Shown piece after piece: positions 1 through 9,017 of a stretch of DNA of 64,000 nt (position 1 is its first letter; each line of letters begins with the position of its first letter). Made by a program: the position numbers and the translations under genes. Source of the DNA: Micromonospora wenchangensis (lineage in GTDB: Bacteria > Actinomycetota > Actinomycetes > Mycobacteriales > Micromonosporaceae); the NCBI RefSeq assembly GCF_002210435.1, contig NZ_MZMV01000030.1, positions 21,472 to 85,471 on the forward strand, written 5' to 3'. The notes under the pieces were generated by a model. That model did no database searches. It had not been told where the DNA came from and saw only the letters and a program-made list of their open reading frames with translations.

Positions 1-1
1 G

Positions 2-166
2 CGCCGTGGACACAGCACCACCATCGGCAAGTTCGCCAAGCTCCACCGGGACCGTCGGGTCTCCGAGATCCGCATGTTCGGGGAACTGCTCCGGGCGGAG
101 CAGCGGTCAACGGCCACTCAGGACCTGAACATGCTCGACGTACGTCAGGCCGAGATCACCCGCTGA
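2..166 (+). CDS. C-terminal end of an unrecognised protein (partial)
   Basis: An open frame enters from the left edge and ends at TGA 164-166, giving about 54 residues. They are strongly charged, with the stretches FAKLHRDRRVSEIR and ELLRAEQR, and look helical. No family can be named from so short a tail. The next gene begins about 40 nt downstream on the same strand, after a good Shine-Dalgarno sequence, so the two may be co-transcribed. The codon use is high in GC3, which supports real coding. Confidence 0.45.
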   Translation, partial: RRGHSTTIGKFAKLHRDRRVSEIRMFGELLRAEQRSTATQDLNMLDVRQAEITR

Positions 167-212
167 CTGATCCGCCCCATCCACCACAACCGAAGGAGGA
201 CCATGAACACCC

Positions 213-992
213 TTGCTCGCAGCCACGCCCACGTCGACCACGACGTTCCCGCCGGTCGGGTACCTGCACGACGGCGCGTTGCGGTACCGGCCCAGCGTCC
301 GCGCCGTCCCGGCGCAGGCGTACGCCGCAGTACGCCTTGACCCCGCCCTGGGCGCCGCCATCGCGGCGGCGTACGTGGCAGCGCCGAGCCGGGACGAACG
401 GGCCTACCCCTCGTACGCCAGGTTCTGCCAGGAGACCGTGCGGCAGTACCACTTCCTGATCGGCCGCGTCGAGTTCGGCGGCCTGGGCGTGGCGGTACGC
501 ATCGTCGACGAGGACCCGTACCAGAGCGTCGAGTCCATGGTCGACGACATGCGGGAGCGCCGGCTGAAGGTGTGGGCCAGCGCGGCCAGCGGCAACGCGC
601 ACCCCTATCTCAGCGACGGCGAGAACGACATGTTCCGCGCGGTACACGACGCGTTCGGGCATGCCGCCAGCGGCCGTGGTTTCGACCGCCACGGCGAGGA
701 AGCCGCCTGGTGGAAACACAGCCTGATGTACTCACCACTCGCCCGGCGCGCGCTGACCACGGAGACCCGTGGGCAGAACTGCGCGTTGATCTTCCACCAC
801 GGCAGCGGCCGGTTCCCGGAGCAGAAGGCGGCACTGCTGCCCCGGGCGTTCAGCGACCCACGCTCGGTACGGATCGAGAGCGGGGAGACGACGCCGACTT
901 TTCCTCCACGGCTTCGATCTCCTGACGTAGCTGCTGCACACTCGGGTGCCCGGCACCGACCAACCGGGTCTGGTCACGCAGTAGGTCGTTGA
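213..992 (+). CDS. Phage-type conserved hypothetical with HDxFGH motif
   Basis: The protein has about 259 residues. The core, up to about residue 210, holds YPSYARFCQET, DEDPY, HPYLSDGENDMF, VHDAFGHAASG, HGEEAAW and TTETRGQN. From memory these blocks recur in hypothetical proteins of actinobacteriophages and their hosts; no function is established. The HDxFGH block has the same His-x4-His spacing as the iron site of aromatic amino acid hydroxylases, with GEE shortly after, so a metal-binding role is conceivable. The start is unclear. The Shine-Dalgarno AAGGAGGA (193-200) is best placed for ATG 203, but that frame stops early. The long frame can use TTG 213, so either TTG is used or there is a small indel near the 5' end. 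The last 143 nt overlap the convergent kinase gene, and the C-terminal 40 residues look non-native. Confidence 0.6.
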   Translation: MLAATPTSTTTFPPVGYLHDGALRYRPSVRAVPAQAYAAVRLDPALGAAIAAAYVAAPSRDERAYPSYARFCQETVRQYHFLIGRVEFGGLGVAVRIVDEDPYQSVESMVDDMRERRLKVWASAASGNAHPYLSDGENDMFRAVHDAFGHAASGRGFDRHGEEAAWWKHSLMYSPLARRALTTETRGQNCALIFHHGSGRFPEQKAALLPRAFSDPRSVRIESGETTPTFPPRLRSPDVAAAHSGARHRPTGSGHAVGR

Positions 993-2160
993 GCTGACGT
1001 AGTGCCCGCCCGTGCTCACCGAGTAAGTCATGAGCACGGGCGGTGTTCAGGCGGAAGCCGAACACCGCGGGGTGGTCGTCGCCATGGCGTTGCACATGGT
1101 GCTCGACGAGGCTCCGCCACAGGCGTGCCGCAGCCCGGAACTCGCCGGCGGCGAACAGTTGCTCCGCCTGCCGCGCCACCTGCTCCGGGTCGAGCACCGA
1201 TGGTGGGACCGGACTCACGGCGCGGTGGGCGGGCTGCGGTGTCCCGCCGACGACCGCGGCGTACCCCTGCACGGCACCGACGCTGTCGGTGACCACCCCG
1301 GGCAGCGCCGGCCGGTCCAGGGCCAGCGGCGCCAGCGCGGCGTACACCTCGCTGGCATCGGCCGGCCGGTCCTCGCGTCGATGGGCGAGCAGCGAGTCGA
1401 CGAGGTCGCCGAGGACGGCCGGGATCTCGGGACGCAGCTCAGCCGCGCGGGGCGGCGGGTCGTCGAGCTGGTGTCGCAGCGTGGTGGTGGTCGTGTCGCC
1501 GTCGAAAGGCACCTGGGCGGTGAGGAGGTGGAACAGGGTGCCGCCCAGGCCGTACAGGTCGGTGCGGTGGTCGGCGGGCTCGCCGAGGATCTGCTCGGGG
1601 GCCATGTAGCCGACGGTGCCGAGGCTCTGACCCGTCTCGGTGATCCGCGAGTAGCGGTCGTCGTCGCGCAGGACGGCCAGGCCGAAGTCCAGCACCCTCA
1701 CGGCACCTCTCGGGTCCAGCATGATGTTGCTCGGCTTGATGTCCCGGTGCACCAGGCCGATCTGCTGGGCGGCGATCAGAACACTGCTGATCTGTGCACC
1801 GATGGCGGCCACCCAGCCGATCGGCACCGGATGCTGCTCGTCGACCAGGGTCGACAGCGTGATCCCGTCAATCTTCTCCAGGACAACGTACGGCCGGCCG
1901 TCGTGCTCGTCGAGGTCGTAGACGGCAGGCACGCCGGGGTGGTCGAGTCGGGCGGTCAGGAGTGCCTCCCGCCGGAACCGACGGATCAGCTCCACGTCGA
2001 GCTGCGCGGGTTGGACGAACTTCACGATGACGTCGCGCTCAAGTCGGGTGTCCCGCGCCACCCAGACCTCACCCATCCCGCTGCCCGGCAGGGGATAGCG
2101 GCCCAACACATACCGATTCCTGAGACGTTTCGCCGTCAGCACGGCGCTGAGCCTAGCCAT
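850..2160 (-). CDS. Ser/Thr protein kinase (Hanks type) with C-terminal TPR-like region
   Basis: The protein has about 436 residues. The kinase domain covers roughly residues 15-270: glycine loop GSGMGEVW, catalytic Lys in VIVKF, HRDIKPSN catalytic loop, DFGLAV metal loop and APEQ. All catalytic residues are present, so the enzyme should be active. Residues about 330-420 form helical repeats (AEQLFAAGEFRAAARLW, RAHDLLGEHGRAL) typical of TPR modules. No membrane segment is visible, so it is probably cytoplasmic, unlike PknB. I prefer ATG 2160 over ATG 2181 because AAGGGCGG lies at the right distance upstream. It is divergent from the helicase-cas operon with 227 nt between starts, so a shared control region is likely. 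Its 3' end overlaps the convergent phage-type gene by 143 nt. A role in controlling the cas operon is inference only. Confidence 0.85.
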   Translation of the reverse strand: MARLSAVLTAKRLRNRYVLGRYPLPGSGMGEVWVARDTRLERDVIVKFVQPAQLDVELIRRFRREALLTARLDHPGVPAVYDLDEHDGRPYVVLEKIDGITLSTLVDEQHPVPIGWVAAIGAQISSVLIAAQQIGLVHRDIKPSNIMLDPRGAVRVLDFGLAVLRDDDRYSRITETGQSLGTVGYMAPEQILGEPADHRTDLYGLGGTLFHLLTAQVPFDGDTTTTTLRHQLDDPPPRAAELRPEIPAVLGDLVDSLLAHRREDRPADASEVYAALAPLALDRPALPGVVTDSVGAVQGYAAVVGGTPQPAHRAVSPVPPSVLDPEQVARQAEQLFAAGEFRAAARLWRSLVEHHVQRHGDDHPAVFGFRLNTARAHDLLGEHGRALRQLNDLLRDQTRLVGAGHPSVQQLRQEIEAVEEKSASSPRSRSVPSVGR

Positions 2161-2212
2161 GGTGACCGCCCTTGGGACCATGGGAGTGTCGGTGAACCGA
2201 CAGCACTAAGAT

Positions 2213-2231
2213 AAGCGTTGCAAACACGCTT
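2213..2231. promoter_or_regulatory. Inverted repeat in the kinase/helicase divergent region
   Basis: AAGCGT, 7 nt, ACGCTT forms a short palindrome in the 227-nt gap between the divergent kinase and helicase-cas starts. It lies 53 nt upstream of the kinase ATG and about 157 nt upstream of the helicase ATG. It could be an operator for either unit. The rest of the gap shows no clear -35/-10 pair. Only the repeat itself is seen; its function is inferred. Confidence 0.3.
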
Positions 2232-2387
2232 CACAAGCTGCTTCACTGTGCGTCGGCGTCAGCGGCCCACCTGACGAGCCTTCTTCCGCGTCTCGCGCGG
2301 GTCAAGGCCGGCCGCAGCCGCCTTACCTGTACCGCGCCGGGAACTGGCGCCCTGGCGTGTCCCAGGCGATGAACGACGGAGGGACGC

Positions 2388-4496
2388 ATGGCCGAGTTGG
2401 CCATCGATCGGGGGTTTCTTCCCGCCTATGCCCGGCTGCAACGCCGGGTGCAACGTGCCGTCGACGCGGCCATCCGGAAGTTCGCCGAACACACCCATTC
2501 CCGCCTGCACCTGGAGAAGCTCTCCGGAGCCCGGGACCCCAAGATTCACCTCATCCCCATCGACCAGGCGTACCAGGGCGTGGTGGTCGCGCTCGGTGAG
2601 CAGAAGTACGTGCTCCTCGACGTCCTCCCCCACGACGACGCCATCGCCTTCGCGGTGAGCCGGCGGTTCACCGTCAACCAGGTACTCGGTGTGCTGGAGA
2701 TGCGTGACCAGGCCGGCATCGAAGAGTTCGCCTCGACGACACCGTCCCGGCCACCCGCCGGTGGGCTCTTCGACGGCATCTCCAACGCCGACCTCCTCCG
2801 CCTCGGCGTGGACGCCGACCTGCTGCCCCTGCTGCGCCTCATCAGCACGGACCGGCAGCTGGAAAGCCTCGGCCGACGCCTGCCCGAGGGGCAACTGGAC
2901 GTCCTCAACGGGCTGGCCAGCGGCATGGCCGTCGAGGAGGTCTGGGCGGAGGTGGCCGACCGTATCGTGTCGGGCGTCGACACCGACGACCTCGTGGCCG
3001 CAGCCCGCCGCACCCCGGAACGGATCGCCTTCGTCTCCGGTCCGGTGGAACTGGCCGCGATCCTCGCCCACCCGTTCGACGTGTGGCGCACCTTCCTGCA
3101 CCCCACGCAACGCGATGTCGCTTACCGGGAGACCTACAACGGCCCCGCGCTGGTCACCGGCAGCGCCGGCACCGGCAAGACCGTCACCGGACTGCACCGG
3201 GCGGTCTTCCTCGCCCAGCGGCTGCCGCAGGACGGGTCCAAGGTGCTCCTGACCACGTTCACCCGTGCGCTCGCCGAAGCACTCGACAGACAGCTCTACC
3301 GACTCACCGACGACCCCATGGTCCGGGCTCGCATCGACGTGGTCAGCGTCGACAAGCTGGCGTACGAGATCGTCACTCGCAGCGGCCGGAAGGTGGCGGT
3401 CGCCGAGGCCGAGGTGCTGGACCAACTCTGGGACGTGGCGGCGAAGAACGGGCCGACGTACGTCAACCGCGCTGGTCGGGTCACGACCTTCAGCAGCGCG
3501 TTCCTCCGGCGGGAATGGGAGCAGGTGGTCCTGGCCCAGCGGCTGACCACGCTGCAGGCGTACCGCGACGCCCCCCGCAAGGGACGCGGCGAAGGCCTGC
3601 GGGCGGCTCAACGCGAGCAGGTGTGGGCGACGATCGTCGCCGCCGAACGTGACCTGGCGAAACGCCGCCTACGCACGCACACCCAACTCGCCGACGACGC
3701 GGCCGTGATCGCGCGCCAGTCCCCCGCGCGATACCGACATGTCGTCGTCGACGAAGGGCAGGATCTCCACCCGGCGCAGTGGCGGCTGCTCCGCGCTCTC
3801 GTCACACCCGGACCGAACGACATGTTCCTGCTCGCCGACTCCTACCAGCGCATCTACGACAGCCAGGTGTCACTCGCCCAACTCGGCATCGAGGTGCGGG
3901 GGCGGACCCGGCGGCTCACCGTCAACTACCGCACCACCCACGAGATCCTGGATCTGTCGGTCCGGGTCCTCAACGGCGAAGCCGCCACCGGCCTGGACGA
4001 TGACGGCGACAGCCTGCGCGGCTACCGGTCCATCACCCGTGGCCAGCCGCCCGTCCTGGCACCGCACGGCAGCCGGGACAACGAGTTCGAAGCGCTCATC
4101 GAACGGGTCGGAACCTGGCTGGACCAGGACGTCGAGCCCCACGCGATCGGCGTCGCCGCCCGCACCGGGCAGCTGGTCAAGACCATCAGCAGGACCCTGA
4201 GTGAAGCCCACATCCCCGTCGCCGATGACAAGCGGGGCATCGACGGCGTACGGGTCGCCACGATGCACCGGATGAAAGGGCTGGAGTTCCAGTGCATCGC
4301 GATCGTCGGTCTCGACGCCGGGGTGCTACCCGCCCCCCACGCGATCACCTCGGCGGCGGAGGACCCCCACGCCCACAAACAGGACCTGCAACGTGAACGC
4401 TGCCTGCTGTTCGTGGCACTGACCCGGGCCCGCGACATGCTCTACCTGTCGCACAGCGGAACGCCCAGCCCACTGCTGCCTGCGGTAGCGCAGTGA
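2388..4496 (+). CDS. SF1 UvrD/Rep-like helicase with RelE-like N-terminal region, first gene of the cas operon
   Basis: The protein has 702 residues. ATG 2388 follows GGAGGG. Residues about 30-105 (LSGARDPKIHLIPIDQAY, VLLDVLPHDDAIAFA) read like the RelE/HigB toxin fold that precedes the motor in one branch of UvrD-like proteins. The motor follows: Walker A GSAGTGKT (258-265), Walker B/motif II VVDEGQD (about 452-458), motif IV NYRTTHE, motif V TMHRMKGLEF and motif VI FVALTRARD. All ATPase motifs are intact, so a 3'-5' DNA translocase or helicase is expected from the family. Its stop codon overlaps the cas3 start (GTGA, 4493-4496), so its translation is coupled to Cas3. This is not a standard type I-E gene. 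It may help clear or extend unwinding at targets, or be an independent defence gene fused into the operon. The helicase call is secure; the RelE call is by pattern only. Confidence 0.88.
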   Translation: MAELAIDRGFLPAYARLQRRVQRAVDAAIRKFAEHTHSRLHLEKLSGARDPKIHLIPIDQAYQGVVVALGEQKYVLLDVLPHDDAIAFAVSRRFTVNQVLGVLEMRDQAGIEEFASTTPSRPPAGGLFDGISNADLLRLGVDADLLPLLRLISTDRQLESLGRRLPEGQLDVLNGLASGMAVEEVWAEVADRIVSGVDTDDLVAAARRTPERIAFVSGPVELAAILAHPFDVWRTFLHPTQRDVAYRETYNGPALVTGSAGTGKTVTGLHRAVFLAQRLPQDGSKVLLTTFTRALAEALDRQLYRLTDDPMVRARIDVVSVDKLAYEIVTRSGRKVAVAEAEVLDQLWDVAAKNGPTYVNRAGRVTTFSSAFLRREWEQVVLAQRLTTLQAYRDAPRKGRGEGLRAAQREQVWATIVAAERDLAKRRLRTHTQLADDAAVIARQSPARYRHVVVDEGQDLHPAQWRLLRALVTPGPNDMFLLADSYQRIYDSQVSLAQLGIEVRGRTRRLTVNYRTTHEILDLSVRVLNGEAATGLDDDGDSLRGYRSITRGQPPVLAPHGSRDNEFEALIERVGTWLDQDVEPHAIGVAARTGQLVKTISRTLSEAHIPVADDKRGIDGVRVATMHRMKGLEFQCIAIVGLDAGVLPAPHAITSAAEDPHAHKQDLQRERCLLFVALTRARDMLYLSHSGTPSPLLPAVAQ

Positions 4497-7324
4497 GCAC
4501 GCAACTCGCCACCGGTGCCCCGCAACTCGGCGAGGCGGCACGGTCCGTCTGGGGCAAGACCGACCGCAAGGGCACCTCCCCCATCGGTTGGCTACCGCTG
4601 TGGCGACACCTGGCCGACACCGCCGACGTCGCCGGCAGGCTGTGGGACCACTGGCTCAGCCCCGCCGTACGTCGACGCATCGCCGACGAGCTCCCCGGCG
4701 GTGACCCGGACGCCCGCACGCTCGCGGTGTGGCTGGCCGGAGTACACGACATCGGCAAGGCAACACCCGCCTTCGCCTGCCAGGCCCCCCACCTGGCCGA
4801 GCAGATGCGCCACCAGGGCCTCCGCTACGACCCGGAACTGATCCGCGCCGACCGCCGGTACGCCCCGCACGCCACCGCCGGGCACATCGTGCTGGCCGAC
4901 TGGCTGCAGGAGCAGGGCTGGACCGACCCGCACCCGTACGCGATCGTGGTCGGCGGCCACCACGGGATACCACCGACCGACGAGAACCTCCGCGCCGTCC
5001 AGTTCCGTCCCCACCTGCTCAGCGACCGTGCCTGGCGGCAGGTGCAACAGGAACTGCTGACCTGGATGACCGACCGGGCGGGGGCCACCGAACGACTCAC
5101 CGCCTGGAGCGACGCCCCACTGTCCCAACCGGTGCAGGCCGCACTCACCGGCCTCGTCATCGTCGCCGACTGGATCGCCAGCAACGAAGACTTCTTCCCC
5201 TACACCCTCGACGACGTCGGGACCGACCGGCTGACCGTCGGCTGGGAGACGCTGGGCCTCCCTACGCCATGGCTGCCGGTCGCACCACCCGCCAGCGTGG
5301 ACGACCTGTTCGGCGCACGGTTCGAACTACCCGCCGGTGCCGTACCGCGACCGGTGCAGCGGACCGTCGCCGACCAGGCCACCACCATGCCCACACCCGG
5401 CATGTTGATCGTCGAAGCAGCGATGGGCGAAGGCAAGACGGAGGCAGCGCTGGCGGCCGTGGAGATCCTGGCCCGCCGCACCGGAGCCGCCGGCTGCTAC
5501 CTGGCGCTACCCACCCGGGCCACCAGCGACGCCATGTTCGGCCGCATGCTGTCCTGGCTGCTGCGCCTGCCAGACGCGCAGGTCGGCCGGGGCGAACGCG
5601 ACGTACGGCTCGCCCACGGCAAGGCAGCCCTCAACCCCGAGTACGACCAGCTGCGCACCACGACGCTACCGACCGGCATCGCCCAGGACGCCGGAGGCGC
5701 CGACATCGGCGTACACGCCTGGCTGGCCGGCCCGAAGCGGACCCTGCTGTCCAGCTTCGTCGTCGGCACGATCGACCAACTGCTGTTCGCGGCGCTGCGC
5801 GGCAGACACCTGGTGCTACGCCACCTCGGCCTCGCCGGCAAGGTCGTGGTCATCGACGAGGCGCACGCCTACGACGTCTACATGAGTCGCTTCCTCGACC
5901 GCGCGCTGGAGTGGCTCGCCGCCTACGGGGTGCCGGTGGTGGTGCTTTCCGCGACGCTGCCGGCACAGCGGCGCGCCGACCTGATGGCGGCCTACGACCG
6001 GGGACGGCTCGGGCCACCACCGCGACCCACCTGGCGCGATCGCGGCAAGCCGGTCGTCGACCACTACGCGGCGGTACGCAGCGACCTGCGCTACCCGCTG
6101 GTGACCGCATCAGTAGCCGAACGGGGCGGTACGGCCATCAGCTGCGCCGACTCCGGCCGCAGCATCGAGGTGCAGGTCAGACCCCTGGACGACGACCTAC
6201 CTACCTTGGCCGGGCTGCTCCGCGACCAACTCTCGGCCGGCGGCTGCGCGCTCGTCGTCCGGAACACGGTCGCGCGGGTCCACGACACGGCGGCGGCACT
6301 CCGGGCGGCCCTCGGACCGGACTTCCCGGTGTCGGTGGCGCACTCCCGGTTCATGGCCGTCGACCGTGCGGCGAAGGACCGCTGGTTGCGCGACACGTTC
6401 GGACCGCCAGGCACAGGCAGCCGCCCCCACCGGCACATCGTGGTGGCCAGCCAGGTCGCAGAACAGTCCCTCGACATCGACTTCGACCTGCTCGTCACCG
6501 ACCTGGCCCCGGTCGACCTGGTGCTACAGCGCATCGGCCGGCTACACCGCCACCCCCGCCCACGCCCCAACAGGCTCACGACGCCACGCTGCTGGATCAC
6601 CGGCGCCGACTGGACCTGCGAACCGCCGCAACCGGTCAGCGGCTCGCGCCGCGTCTATCACCCGGCGACCCTGCTACGCAGCGCCGCCGTCCTCCTGCCG
6701 CACCTCGACGGCGCGCCACTACGTCTCCCGGCGGACATTCCAACCCTCACCCAGGACGCCTACGGCGAGGCGGCCGTCGGTCCGCAATCGTGGCAGCCCA
6801 CGATGGTCGAGGCAGAGGCGAAGCAGCGCGACGACGTCGCCGCGAAGGAGTTGCAGGCCGACGGCTACCGGCTGGCCGAGGTCGCCGAACACGGGGTGCC
6901 GCTTATCGGGTGGCTCACCGGCGGCGTCGGCAAGGCCGACGACCACACGGCGCTGGGTCACGTCCGCGACAGCGACAGCGAGTCACTCGAGGTCCTACTG
7001 CTGGTACGGACAGCGGACGGCCTGGTCATACCGCCATGGATCGACGGCGGTGGGACACCGGTACCAACCGGAAGCGTCCCCCACTGGCCACTGCCCCGGC
7101 AGATCGCGCGCTGCACCCTGCCGCTGCCTCTCGCCATGACCCACGCCGACGTGATCGACGGGGTCATCGCCGATCTTGAGCGACGCGTCGACGTCGCCGC
7201 CTGGCAGAGCAACCAGTGGCTCGCCGGAGAACGCGTCCTCGACCTCGACACGGACGGGCGGGCCACGGTGGCTGGCTTCGACCTGCACTACTCCCCCACC
7301 GACGGGCTCCAGGTAGCCCGCTGA
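4493..7324 (+). CDS. cas3: CRISPR type I-E nuclease-helicase Cas3
   Basis: The protein has 943 residues and full length. The N-terminal HD nuclease domain shows WRHLADTA (His39), GVHDIGKA (His85-Asp86), AGHIVLADWL and VGGHHG. The SF2 helicase follows: Walker A MGEGKTEAAL (about 311-320), DEAH box VVIDEAHAYD (about 455), VVLSATLP, and motif VI QRIGRLHRH (about 679-687). All metal-binding and ATPase motifs are present, so it should degrade DNA when recruited by Cascade. GTG 4493 is chosen because it overlaps the helicase stop, and translational coupling explains the lack of its own ribosome site. The next gene starts 31 nt after its TGA. Confidence 0.97.
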   Translation: MSTQLATGAPQLGEAARSVWGKTDRKGTSPIGWLPLWRHLADTADVAGRLWDHWLSPAVRRRIADELPGGDPDARTLAVWLAGVHDIGKATPAFACQAPHLAEQMRHQGLRYDPELIRADRRYAPHATAGHIVLADWLQEQGWTDPHPYAIVVGGHHGIPPTDENLRAVQFRPHLLSDRAWRQVQQELLTWMTDRAGATERLTAWSDAPLSQPVQAALTGLVIVADWIASNEDFFPYTLDDVGTDRLTVGWETLGLPTPWLPVAPPASVDDLFGARFELPAGAVPRPVQRTVADQATTMPTPGMLIVEAAMGEGKTEAALAAVEILARRTGAAGCYLALPTRATSDAMFGRMLSWLLRLPDAQVGRGERDVRLAHGKAALNPEYDQLRTTTLPTGIAQDAGGADIGVHAWLAGPKRTLLSSFVVGTIDQLLFAALRGRHLVLRHLGLAGKVVVIDEAHAYDVYMSRFLDRALEWLAAYGVPVVVLSATLPAQRRADLMAAYDRGRLGPPPRPTWRDRGKPVVDHYAAVRSDLRYPLVTASVAERGGTAISCADSGRSIEVQVRPLDDDLPTLAGLLRDQLSAGGCALVVRNTVARVHDTAAALRAALGPDFPVSVAHSRFMAVDRAAKDRWLRDTFGPPGTGSRPHRHIVVASQVAEQSLDIDFDLLVTDLAPVDLVLQRIGRLHRHPRPRPNRLTTPRCWITGADWTCEPPQPVSGSRRVYHPATLLRSAAVLLPHLDGAPLRLPADIPTLTQDAYGEAAVGPQSWQPTMVEAEAKQRDDVAAKELQADGYRLAEVAEHGVPLIGWLTGGVGKADDHTALGHVRDSDSESLEVLLLVRTADGLVIPPWIDGGGTPVPTGSVPHWPLPRQIARCTLPLPLAMTHADVIDGVIADLERRVDVAAWQSNQWLAGERVLDLDTDGRATVAGFDLHYSPTDGLQVAR

Positions 7325-7355
7325 GCTCACTTCGAAGGCAAAGGAGGTGACGCCG

Positions 7356-9017
7356 ATGACCAGCTCACCATCTCCGCCCGGCTTCTCCCTCGTGGACAAG
7401 CCGTGGATCCCGGTGCTGGATACCGCCGGCCAACGCCGCGAGTTGTCGCTGTCGGACCTGTTCGCGCAGGCCGGTGACGTACGCATGCTCGCCTGCGAGC
7501 TGCCCTCGCAGACCTTCGCGATCCTGCGGCTGGCGCTGGCGATCCTGCACCGGGCCACCGACGGCCCACCCGGCGAGGCCGCCTGGCAGTCGCTCTGGCA
7601 GGACCGACAACTACCACTGTCGGACATCGCCGACTACCTCGACGCCTTCCGTAGCCGCTTCGACCTCCTGCACCCGGAGCACCCCTTCTACCAGGTCGCC
7701 ACGCTGCGGGCGGAGAAGGACAACACCTACGGTCTGGAGCGCCTCATCGCGGACGTACCCAACGGCATGCCGTTCCTTACGTCCCGGGCGGGCTCCGGCC
7801 TGGAGTCGATCACCCCGGCGGAGGCCGCCCGGTGGCTGGTGCACTGCCAGGCCTACGACACCTCGGGCATCAAGACCGGAGCGGTCGGCGACCGTCGGGC
7901 CAAGAAGGGCAAGGGCTACCCGATCGGCGCCAGCCTGCTCGGCTGGCTCGGCGGCATCTACGTGGAGGGCGACACCCTGCGGGAGACCCTGCTGCTCAAC
8001 CTGGTGCCGATCGCCCCCGGCTGGCAGCGGGCCGCTCAGCGAGACCTGCCGGTGTGGGAACGCCACCCGCAGACGGCCGCCGAGGAAGCTGAGGTGACCC
8101 GCGGCCCCTGGGGCCTACTCAGCCTCTACACCTGGCAGTCCCGACGAATCCGACTGTTCGGCGACGCCGACGGCATCACCGGCGCCATGATCGCCAACGG
8201 AGACCGCCTCGAATGGCAGGACCGGCACCTGCTGGAACCGATGAGCGTCTGGGGGCGCAGCGGCCCACGCGAACGCGAACAGAAACGAACCCCGATCTAC
8301 CTCCCCCGCCCCCACGACCACACCCGCGCGTTGTGGCGGGGACTCCAGACCCTGCTGCCGCCCCCGCCACCGCGCGGCGGCGACGCAGCGGAACGGCTGT
8401 CACCGATGGTCATCCAGTGGCTGGCCCGGCTGACCGTCACCGGCGTCATCAGTCACCACATGCAGGTCCGGCCCCGCGCCGTCAGCGTCGCCTACGGATC
8501 GAAACAGTCGGTCATCGACGAGGTGTTCAGCGACGCACTGACCATGAACGTGCTGCTGCTGGTCGAACACTCCGCGCTGCGCGCGACGGTCATCGACGCC
8601 AGCGCCGACGCCGAGGCCGCAGTCCAGGTGCTACGCCGCCTCGCCACCAATCTGGTACGCGCCGCCGGCGGGCGCGACACCGACAGCGGTGAGGCCGACC
8701 GTGCGGCGGAGCGCGCCTATGCCGTACTCGACCGCGCCTTCCGTGACTGGCTGGCGACGCTCGGCCCGGACAGTGATCCCGTAGCCGAGCGAGCCTGGTG
8801 GCAGCGCCAGGTGTGGCGGGCGGTGGACCGGCTCGGCCGCGAGTTGGTCGCCGCCGCCGGCCCGGCAGCCTGGGTCGGCCGGCCCGGCGTCGACCGCGCC
8901 GGCAGGGCGGTGCACTACTCAAGTTCGCAGGCCGAGGCATGGTTCCGGACCGGCCTGGCCAGGGCGCTGCCCATGGCGGCGGAACGCACGCAGCAGCGGC
9001 AGGAGGAGACGGTATGA
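7356..9017 (+). CDS. casA: Cascade large subunit Cas8e (Cse1/CasA)
   Basis: The protein has 553 residues. The N-terminal signature SLVDKPWIPVLD followed by ELSLSDLF, and then PSQTFAILRLALAILHRA, is typical of Cse1, the subunit that reads the PAM and recruits Cas3. I take ATG 7356 as the start because AAGGAGG (7341-7347) lies 8 nt upstream; an upstream in-frame GTG at 7347 overlaps that site. The length is near the family norm (about 500-560). The gene follows cas3 by 31 nt and overlaps cse2 by ATGA (9014-9017). Confidence 0.95.
   Translation: MTSSPSPPGFSLVDKPWIPVLDTAGQRRELSLSDLFAQAGDVRMLACELPSQTFAILRLALAILHRATDGPPGEAAWQSLWQDRQLPLSDIADYLDAFRSRFDLLHPEHPFYQVATLRAEKDNTYGLERLIADVPNGMPFLTSRAGSGLESITPAEAARWLVHCQAYDTSGIKTGAVGDRRAKKGKGYPIGASLLGWLGGIYVEGDTLRETLLLNLVPIAPGWQRAAQRDLPVWERHPQTAAEEAEVTRGPWGLLSLYTWQSRRIRLFGDADGITGAMIANGDRLEWQDRHLLEPMSVWGRSGPREREQKRTPIYLPRPHDHTRALWRGLQTLLPPPPPRGGDAAERLSPMVIQWLARLTVTGVISHHMQVRPRAVSVAYGSKQSVIDEVFSDALTMNVLLLVEHSALRATVIDASADAEAAVQVLRRLATNLVRAAGGRDTDSGEADRAAERAYAVLDRAFRDWLATLGPDSDPVAERAWWQRQVWRAVDRLGRELVAAAGPAAWVGRPGVDRAGRAVHYSSSQAEAWFRTGLARALPMAAERTQQRQEETV

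Noticed and set aside
2259..3611. Long minus-strand open frame opposite the helicase gene
   Set aside because: It is an antisense shadow of GC-rich coding sequence. Its last 20 residues (KAAAAGLDPRETRKKARQ) lie in the gap and look coding-like, but no start or family supports a gene.
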